Part shown: positions 56,117 through 64,000 of the stretch, one piece after another | How positions within the stretch are numbered: the stretch's first letter is position 1 | Layout: each line of letters starts with the position of its first letter | Source of the DNA: Gnetum montanum | Lineage: Eukaryota > Streptophyta > Gnetopsida > Gnetales > Gnetaceae | Length of the DNA: 64,000 nt | Assembly (NCBI GenBank): GCA_015680685.1 | Contig: MNCI01005798.1 | Span: forward strand, 946,205 to 1,010,204 | Direction: 5' to 3' | Position numbers and translations under genes: made by a program | The notes under the pieces: model-generated | Seen by the model: the letters and a program-made list of their open reading frames with translations, nothing else | What the model was told of the DNA's origin: nothing | Databases searched by the model: none

Positions 56117-58127
56117 TTAAAAATGTGACACTACTAGGCAACATCCCTTATGATGGTCATATTTACAAATCTCACATCTTCCATCATTGTGTGTGTTCGA
56201 ATCCACAACCTCTTCAATGATGGAAACCTTGCCCTTACCCTTGTTATATGCATACTTAGCTTCTTTCTTTTTTCTTCTCTCTCGGTTACTACTTTGTTCT
56301 CTAGAATCCTTTGCTATTTTTAGGATAGTTTGAAATTTTTCATCTAGGGAGTTCCATATTTGATCCACCTTTGCTGATAATTCTGATGCAAATTTTTGAA
56401 TGGGCAAAGTCTTTCTATTCACCATCTCTTCAAGTGATGACTCTTCTTCATCTTTGCAAAATCTAACTTTCTTTTTTTGGAGGGAAGGATCTCTGTTGTA
56501 CTCTTCTACACTTTCTCTTTTCCTCAACTCATCTTCCTCATTGGCAACTCACTCCAACAATCTTTGTATTTGATGGGCTCTGAGCTCGAATAGCCTTCCT
56601 TGGGCATAAGTCCTAAGGGTTCTTCACATTTTGAACCTAAGCCCATCTACAAGATGGTGTAGTTATTCCTTTTATGAGTAACCATGGCTAGGGCAATGAT
56701 GTAATAATGAATAATATTAGCCAATGGCAACATCTAAGGGTTCATGTCCTCCTTGTTTCCATCCTTGGATTTGCTTATGCAGGTTGGAAACTCAGGAGTA
56801 TGTTTGATACTTATTGTTGAATAGCCAACATGGTACTCCATTGATGAATGGATTCCAGTTCTAAGGATTGGTACTAGCTTTCTACTTTCTTGATCAGTGT
56901 CTATGAAAAAAACTTTAGTTTTTGTCACGCATTTTCTATATTCTGCAACGCACATGTTTCATGAAATGCTTGTAAATGGTTTTGAGAATCAACATTGTAT
57001 CCCCCTTCAAATCGTGGGATGTTATTCATGTCTAGTCTTTTGATCCTACTTTCTTTCTAGTGTTTTTATGGAATCCTAATAGCCTCTACTGTATTTAACA
57101 TACTTCATGTGACAAGTAGGGGTTCATCGTGATCATGCTACCTATGGCGTCTATGATGCCTATGTTGTTTCCTACTCTTCCTTATTTCATGATGTGTCTC
57201 TCTAGAATGCCCTTGGTCCCTTTCTCTATTTTTTTGTCCATGATTTCTATTTTTCTTTCCATTTTCCTCATGGAATCGTCCTCTGCAAAAGCATTTAGAT
57301 GTTGAAGGAGAGGAGAAAGAAGATGATGAAGGTGAAGAGGAAGGAGGACTAGCATCATGTTGGCACCTGCCACCTTCTCTTTAGTTGTTGCGACCTTAGT
57401 CATGGTTATGATCATAATGTCCATCATTGTCATGCATTCGTGTTCCTTTTCCAAACCCTTTGTGTCTATTGGTACTAGAACTTGGATTATGAATAGTTGA
57501 CTGAAGATTCTAATACCCAACTCCTTGACCAAAGTCAAAGAGAGAAAAATCATTTTGTGGAAAACCTCCTAAGACAGGTTCACCACCATCATTTTTACAT
57601 AGGACATACGAAACATCCTATGACCACTTTCCTTTCATGTATTTGTAATGTCTCTCCTATTGTAGGTCCCTTTGGCATTGTACCTCTGTGGGTCAATAAT
57701 CTCTTGAATCTTGTTCATGCACAAAATACTCTAACGGTAAATGTTGCATACCAATTCGTGTGAGAGCACAAAGAAGCATGCCTCGGATTGATTGATTGGG
57801 AGGTAACTCCATGTTACCTTCTAAATCACATCACCACATCTATTCATCCTAGTGGAGAATAAAGGTAAAGTCTGGTACATACTCATCAAGATTAGTTCAT
57901 ACCATGCAAAACTATTGGGACATTAGCAGATCATCTTGTGCACCCTACCTCTGATTGTTCATGGTATTAGACCTGGTTGGTGAATCACTCTTATAAGAAG
58001 AAGGAGATATGATTGATGATTTAATGTGTGGTACTCTTTTCTAGTGATTGTAGGATAGTTAACCTTAAGGGTTTGTTCCAATGATGGAAGGATTTCCTAA
58101 GTTCTAATTAGCACACAAACAAGAAAA
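56117..58127 (-). pseudogene. gag of element E
   Basis: Core NNIPRFEGGYNVDSQNHLQAFHET (about 56960-57040), VESWYQSLEPES, then an open C-terminal part (56117-56527) with EEYNRDPS, VRFCKDEEESSLEEMVN, a Lys/Arg-rich stretch and CEICKYDHHKGC, the gag Cys/His motif. The N-terminal part (57060-58000) is Ser/His/Asp-rich, as in element A. Stops interrupt the centre. Confidence 0.82.
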
Positions 58128-58146
58128 TCCCTGGCAATGGTGCTAA
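58128..58146 (-). promoter_or_regulatory. tRNA-Asp primer-binding site of element E
   Basis: On the - strand TTAGCACCATTGCCAGGGA follows the LTR. It differs from the tRNA-Asp site at four positions, all G to A. Confidence 0.85.
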
Positions 58147-58997
58147 TGATGAGTGAAAAGGTACCACTATGCTCAAACATAAAAATATGAGTGTTCATGT
58201 GCAATCCAGTTGAACTCCAAGGATTAAGTGCTTATGCACCCACACAGAACAAGGATGAGTTATGTAGTTATTGTCTTCCCAAGGTTACTTGTATGGCACA
58301 ATTGTATGGTTAAGTAAACTCGAGGTATATGATTTTTTATGTTTTTTATATTTTCTAGTTTGGCCTCCTAAGTGTGTGAAATGAAAATATTTAGTTAACT
58401 AATGGATTTTTGTAACTCTAATGTTAATCGAATCCTAACAACAGCATCCATTCCCGCTCTCTGAACACATCTTGAACTAGTGTAACACTATGGGATTACC
58501 AAACGCTAGTCATTACTAGGTTACCAAGTGTTCCACATATGCTTGAAATGGTTGTGCTAAGTGTGCTAATTTGTTGATAATTAATAATTCTATAGAGATA
58601 ACATTGATTAACTAATGAGAGCATCAAATAATAGTAAATAACAATAAATGCAATAGTTAAGCTATTTTGACTATTGCAAGGTTTATCACAAAGTTCATGT
58701 GTATTTCCAGACACAAGGTGTTCTCAGGTACACAATGCTTGAATAAAGATCCGTTCACTCTATGAATCCTACTGTGGGCACTCAGAAATAATTCTAACTC
58801 TAGAAGATAAAAACTATGAGAGTTCGACTAAAGGACTAAAAAATACTATCCAAAACCAAGTGCCCCTATCTCTTATTTATAGACAGGCTCTGACATCATG
58901 TGTCTGATGTCAAGGATTCGATGTTGCTTGGTCGATCCGATATTGTGTATCCAATATCTAGGTTCCGATATCAGGTTGCTTATTTGGTGACTCATCA
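58147..58997 (-). repeat. 5' LTR of element E
   Basis: 851 bases, same ends as the 3' LTR, followed by ATTAG at 58998-59002. The TATA box (- strand CTATAAATAAG) lies near 58873-58883. Confidence 0.93.
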
Positions 58998-59177
58998 ATT
59001 AGCTTCCACCTGTGTAGATTGCCTTGTTGTAGGTGTGGATTGATGGATTAAGTATGATTATGCCTCTTTCTCTGTAGGAGAAGTTTGATCTACATCTCAT
59101 CCTCTTCCTCTTTCTTTGGGTCTCTTTTCTTGTGGTTGTGATGGTCCTTTAACTTCAAGTATTTTCTATGGCAACAT
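58998..59177 (-). pseudogene. N-terminal piece of the element F env-like ORF
   Basis: ATG at 59177 follows TTATGATTGTAG, the same acceptor-like wording as in element A (TTATGATTACAG). About 60 codons, Lys/Glu/Pro-rich (PQEKRPKERGRG), lead into the E insertion. Confidence 0.6.
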
Positions 59178-61260
59178 CTACAATCATAAGAAACTTGAAA
59201 ATTACTTAAAAATTCTTAATGGTTCCTAATGCTTTATTGTTTTTTGGGTTTCAATCAAAAGTATTAGATATAATTAATTTTGTTGTTAATTTGGATTGCA
59301 AAGTTTGGAAAATTTATTAATTTAGAAAAAATCCCTATTTAGAAAAACCTTTAATGAAATAATAGAATAATTCATCACTATCTTTGATTTATAACTTAAA
59401 ATGTTTTCGAATGGTGAATTGGAAAGGAACATTAAGTTTATTGGCTTATATTATATTAAATTTTTATTATCTTTTATGGTTCCTACCCTTAATTATTCTT
59501 AGCTTTGCACATATATGAAGATTTTTATTGGAGTGGCATCATTAATGCAATATCATAAGGCCTCATATATCATATCTACAATATCATCTTTGAAATTTTC
59601 AAATTTTTTAGAAAATTTAATGGAAAAAATTGGTGGAATGGCTAGTCTTGAAGGTGTAAAGATGATCCAAAGGGTTCCTAATCATAGATGATGTTTAGAA
59701 TTTGAGAATTTAATGTCAAAAATAGGTTAAAGAAGGATTTTTTTAAGGTAAATCAATGAAGGTTTAGGAGAGGATTGATCAAAATTATTGAACTTATGAC
59801 TGAGTATGAATATGTAGGAAAATCATGATGCTTACTAAAGTATCCATGAGGTACAAGATGATGGGAAATTGGTCATTAAATACGAAACACAAGAGTTATA
59901 CAAGTGGGTCCTCCCTAAAGCAAGTTCATACCCTTAATGTGCTTATATAGTCGCATCTACAAGTGTTCATGGACACTTAAGGAGTTGAATTGAAATCATA
60001 CATGTCTTCGAAAATACATATGTTAGTATTGTTCCAATAATAAAATAACATTGTCATATAAAACCATTAAATTATAATTATATATAATAGTGAGGTAGAA
60101 TGGTAGTAGTAAGGATTGCAAAAAATAGGGCGTGAGGTATCTTACCACAAGCATAATGAATTATATTGGTGATGCATGATTAATATGATCATTAGCCTAT
60201 TCATCCAAGATATAAATCAAGTTTATGCCACCAATGACATCACATTGTATCATCTCAAAATTGACAACCATAAGACTATTAAAACTACAAGAAATAGCAT
60301 TACTTAGCGATGAAGTACAATAAAATAATTCATTAACTACACAGTTTGTTTGAAGGAGACTTGGCCATTGATAGAGAAGTACCTTCAAGCATGGGTAACA
60401 TGTTTTTCTAGCCCCATAACCAATGTGAATCCATGAAACCTTGAAATTCCTAAGAGGTCATATAGATTTAGGAATGGGATAACCTATCTTTCTAATGAAA
60501 CCCCCATAAATTATTATTAAATGTATTTATTATATTACTACTATGTCAACCTTATCAGAGGACTACTTTCAAGCATGGGTAACATGTCTTTCCAGTGACA
60601 TGGCAAGGAAACACTTATTTTAGAACACACATCCATTTTTCATTAAATCTTAAGTAAATAATACAACTTGACAACATAATAAGACTTAGAGTAGTATCTT
60701 TAGAGAATCCATAAATCCCCTTGATGTCACACCCTTTTCATTTTCTTTTGGTTCTTCACCTTTCCATCCAAGCATAATGAATAGAGATTTATTTTAATTT
60801 TGTTATGAAAAAATGTCATTATGTCCATGATAAGAACATCTTATTATTGGAAATGAGTGGATGGATGATGTGGTCTCACTATATATACAAGAAGTCCTTT
60901 AATTATTTGATAACATTGGGTAAACTTCTTATTGTTTAAAATACATCTTGCTTATTCCTTTATACTTTATTAGAAAGATCAACAAAAATATGTACATGAA
61001 AAATACTAAAGTTGTAAAAATAATGAAAGATATGTAGGAATAAGAAAATGTATAAAGAATTTGAAAGATATTAGAGAATGAAGAAACAATAAGAAATATG
61101 AAAAATATGGAAAAATGGAAAAGATATTAAAGAATAAAGAAAATATCAAGAAATTAGAAAAAGGATGAAAAAAATTGTAAATAAAAAAATTATAAAATAA
61201 AAGAGTTAAATGCACTTATCAATTCCTAATTCAAGATAGGACATCTCCCTCATGACTAAG
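59178..61260 (-). other. Spacer of element F
   Basis: No coding pattern. Shared blocks occur twice here (60383-60409 and 60567-60593). It also holds 'gtgggtcctcccta' (59904) and, near 61240-61255, the 'ggacatctccctcatgac' tract that matches the pol-side edge of the spacers in A and E. Confidence 0.65.
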
Positions 61261-61889
61261 CTCATGGGCAAGTGTTTGAAAAATGGATTGCACATCCCCA
61301 AGATCATACACTCTAGGTTTCTTGTTTATCATCCTTACTAATTTATATTTTCATTTATTATCCCATGTAACATTGATGATAATCAAGTTTTAATCATTTA
61401 AAATACATATATTGTTGGAAAAGATGATTTTTCCATTTTAGAATCTCCAAATATGTTTTCTTATTTATTCTTAATTTTAGGTTCTGAGTCTCCATGTTCA
61501 CTACTTGTTATTAGTGTATGATCATGGCTTAGGATATCCTCCTATAAGTTTTCAATTTGGATTATTTTCTTGGGGTAGGATTTGATAAGTTGATTGGATG
61601 TTTCCATGCATGTTTTGAACAATTTTATGTTCTCATTTCTTAATCATTTGATGTCTTTTTATTGAGCGACCATTATTTCTTTTTACATACATGGTTTTCA
61701 AATTCATTGTGAGTTGGTTTATGAATCATTTTGACATTTGAAACTTTTAGTCCACAACTACATCCATCATCATCATAAGTAATGCATGGGATTATTTGCA
61801 TATATATAACTCCTTTACTTATCTTCCTTATCAATTTCCATGGAAAAGTATCTTACTCCTATCTAAACATTAATTGTGCTAAGCCGTGC
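61261..61889 (-). other. Region of element F where RT and integrase are missing
   Basis: About 600 bases between spacer edge and protease. No RT, RNase H or integrase motif could be read on either strand. In A and E about 3.5 kb of pol lies here. Confidence 0.55.
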
Positions 61890-62142
61890 TTTCTCCATAA
61901 TGATAAGTCCTCATTATTATTTACATTAATCATAAGAAAATTTGCTAGATAAGAACAATTATTAATAGTGGGGCATCACATATTATACCTATTCCAAAGG
62001 AATGGTGTCTAATTGATCTACAAGCTCTAGTCTTATGTTGCACTTCTTTAATGATGGTAGGTTCCATGCCTTGTATGTTTCTTAAGATATCAAATTGACT
62101 CTAGAACTTGAGTCTAATAGAGCTTTACAAAGTGAATTTTTA
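61890..62142 (-). pseudogene. Protease domain of element F
   Basis: CKALLDSSSRVNLIS (D-S-S), AWNLPSLKKCNI, LELVDQL and later IIMEKARLS, matching the proteases of A and E. Broken by stops. Confidence 0.7.
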
Positions 62143-62900
62143 AATAAATCAAATGATTTGTAGGATCATTTATTTTCTTAGGAAAAATTCTTTCTTTTAT
62201 CCAATCTAATACTATATTAACTAACATGATAATTATAAGCTTTTGATTTTATTATTGCAGAAGCATGGTCATTGTAGGAGGATCTATCATAGGAGGAACA
62301 TGGTTGAATGAAGTTCCTTCTCTATGAGCCTTCTCTAGACTTTTTTTGAAGAAATGACATTCCATATATTTTCATGTAGTATTTCTAGTATGATCCTCTC
62401 ATTGTATATTAACAACCCTAGTATCACTTTTCTATTGAGGTTATGTTGGTAGTTCTCCTTACATTGCTAATGGTGGTACTGATGGCAAATAATTAGGAGC
62501 TTAGTAAGATGGAATTGTTGCTAGTTGAGACATGTAAGGTTGTGAATTCATGTATGGAACTATATGCCTATGGTATTTTCTTAGATAGTAGAAAAAGAAG
62601 CATGAACATGAGTGCTTCCTAGAGATATAGGAAATTATACATAGTGTCCATAAGAATTTGGTTGTCAATATGAATATTGTTGCCTCAATGGTGGTGTCCC
62701 CCATGACTATGGTTGTCACCATTGCTAATGGTATTACTCTTGTGGTTGAGGATAAGCCCTATTTGGATAATGTGGTGGTTGATAGGATTGTATGTAATTA
62801 CCTTGTAGGTAAGATAGTTATCTGGGCATTTGGTTTTTTTTTCTTTTTTTTGACAAACTTTGGATTTAGCACATATGTCCTAGACTCTTGTAAGTGGACC
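62143..62900 (-). pseudogene. Linker region of element F
   Basis: Low-complexity Tyr/His/Pro-type translation with many stops between protease and the gag Cys motif. 'ggtggtgtcccccatgactatgg' -like wording (about 62691-62712) parallels D near 40760. Confidence 0.45.
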
Positions 62901-63638
62901 ATAACAAGATAATATCCCTCAAGATGTTGATACTAGCATACTTTGCAACCAGTGTCATCTTTAGAACTTGAGTCCATAACATCCTCTCCTACAACAGCTT
63001 TCCTTTTTTTTTTATAACTTTCACATCTATTATATATTTTCTTCTTGTTGTTCTTATTTCTATTAAATGCTTATTGAATTTTTCTTCTACTATCTTTAGT
63101 ATTGTGGCAAATCTATCATTAACATAGTTCCACATGTTTTCTACCTTTATTGTAATATCATGTACCAATTTTTAAATATGTAGAGTATTTTGTTGAATAA
63201 CACCTTCTAAGGTTTCTTCTTCTTGTATTTTACATATCCTTACCTCTCTTTCTTTGATGGTTGGGTCTCTATTGTACTCTTTAGTGAATTCCCTTTTATG
63301 TAGCTCTCCTTCTTCTTTCACTACTTGGTCTAGTAACCTTTGAATTTGATGAGTTATCATGTTTGATAGTATACCTTGGGCATATACTCCAAGGATCTCT
63401 TTGGTTTTGTTCCTTAACCTATTGATGATGTGTCATAGTTGTTTCCTTTGAGAAACTTTTTAGTCTAGGCATCTATGTAATAGTGGATAGCATCTACCTA
63501 TTGCTACATCAAGGGATTCATGTATCCCTTGTTTTGTTAATTTTGACACTTTGGAATAAGCTTGGTGTTTATCATTGAAGATTTCTAGCATGATACTCCA
63601 ACTTTTTACTTTCTTAATAAGTGTTCTGGAAAATACCT
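62901..63638 (-). pseudogene. gag C-terminal part of element F
   Basis: The 63172-63360 frame has LDQVVKEEGELHKRE, EYNRDPTIKEREVRICK and ETLEGVIQ, homologous to the E gag (EEYNRDPSLQ...). A decayed Cys/His block lies near 62925-62965. The gag core continues towards 63638, where an N breaks the sequence. Confidence 0.75.
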
Positions 63639-64000
63639 NGATACTAGCATACTTTGCAACCAGTGTCATCTTTAGAACTTGAGTCCATAACATCCTCTCC
63701 TACAACAGCTTTCCTTTTTTTTTTATAACTTTCACATCTATTATATATTTTCTTCTTGTTGTTCTTATTTCTATTAAATGCTTATTGAATTTTTCTTCTA
63801 CTATCTTTAGTATTGTGGCAAATCTATCATTAACATAGTTCCACATGTTTTCTACCTTTATTGTAATATCATGTACCAATTTTTAAATATGTAGAGTATT
63901 TTGTTGAATAACACCTTCTAAGGTTTCTTCTTCTTGTATTTTACATATCCTTACCTCTCTTTCTTTGATGGTTGGGTCTCTATTGTACTCTTTAGTGAAT
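63639..64000. other. Assembly artefact: N followed by an exact repeat of 62929-63289
   Basis: After the single N at 63639, bases 63640-64000 (361 bases) repeat 62929-63289 without any difference I can find, including a run of ten T. In such old DNA an exact copy in the same orientation points to an unmerged contig overlap rather than a real duplication. Confidence 0.9.

Larger units (their letters stand above)
49013..58997 (-). mobile_element. Element E: full-length Athila-type element without env-like ORF
   Basis: LTRs of 860 and 851 bases with TGATGAG and ACTCATCA ends, flanked by ATTAG (49008-49012, 58998-59002). Read on the - strand: LTR, tRNA-Asp primer site, gag, protease, RT, RNase H, integrase, a 2-kb spacer and the other LTR. 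The PCPWD block of the env-like ORF was not found. The LTRs look more similar to each other than those of element A, so E is the younger insertion. Confidence 0.93.
45455..64000 (-). mobile_element. Element F: Athila-type element, interrupted by element E
   Basis: The left end is a complete LTR (45455-46306). On the - strand, from the right window edge, come gag, linker, protease, spacer, env-like ORF, purine tract and that LTR. RT, RNase H and integrase are not found between protease (61890) and spacer. Element E (49013-58997) lies in the env-like ORF with a clean ATTAG duplication. The 5' LTR is outside the window. Confidence 0.75.

Noticed and set aside
57182-57553. 123-codon Met/Ile-rich frame in element E
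   Set aside because: It is an out-of-phase reading of the Ser/His-rich gag N-terminus; the proper frame shows the same HRHH...DEPLLVT order as element A gag.
63460-63693. Open frame across the N at 63639
   Set aside because: It joins the gag of F to the duplicated contig end; the junction is artificial.

Overview
This window looks like intergenic DNA from a large, repeat-rich seed-plant genome. It is AT-rich, almost every recognisable coding stretch belongs to LTR retrotransposons, and the elements are old, nested and full of stop codons. Their decay fits loss of methylated cytosine (C to T and G to A), as in slow-turnover plant genomes such as conifers or other gymnosperms. The species cannot be fixed from the sequence. 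There is one 246-base run of N (32840-33085) and one single N (63639). No tRNA or rRNA gene and no CRISPR array was seen.

Layout. (1) 1-2835: unassigned repeat DNA with a degenerate array of palindromes (603-1560) ahead of a TATA box. (2) 2841-16164: element A, a complete + strand Ty3/gypsy element of Athila type with two LTRs, target duplication ATGAG, a tRNA-Asp primer site, gag, protease, RT-RNase H-integrase and a third, env-like ORF behind a probable intron. It sits in an older LTR (16170-16553). (3) 16.6-20.1 kb: a lower-copy stretch with a 3 x 60-base tandem repeat, a SINE-like cluster and an island of less decayed, CpG-retaining sequence. The island holds a small SAUR-like ORF on the - strand and a possible first exon on the + strand. 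(4) 21033-29012: element B, a - strand Ty1/copia element (target duplication AGAAT) inserted in the endonuclease region of a LINE. B's gag is split by element C (25095-28090, target duplication CTTCT). (5) 30444-33880: element C', a + strand relative of C (target duplication TAAAC) that carries host-gene fragments, including the end of a BEACH domain. (6) 35.1-64 kb: Athila-type elements, D (-, RT and integrase deleted), G (+ fragment), F (-, RT and integrase not found, env-like ORF kept) and E (49013-58997, -, target duplication ATTAG, RT and integrase kept, env-like ORF not found). E sits inside the env-like ORF of F.

How the parts relate. A, D, E, F and probably G form one family: LTRs beginning TGATGAG/TGATAG, a tRNA-Asp-type primer site where visible, a common inter-ORF spacer and, in A, D and F, a homologous env-like ORF. 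In E, D and F the functions are split: E has pol without env, D and F have env without RT and integrase. The most unusual structures are C and C', which share their termini and promoter-side half but carry unrelated 5' halves. In C' that half contains intron-bearing pieces of cellular genes.
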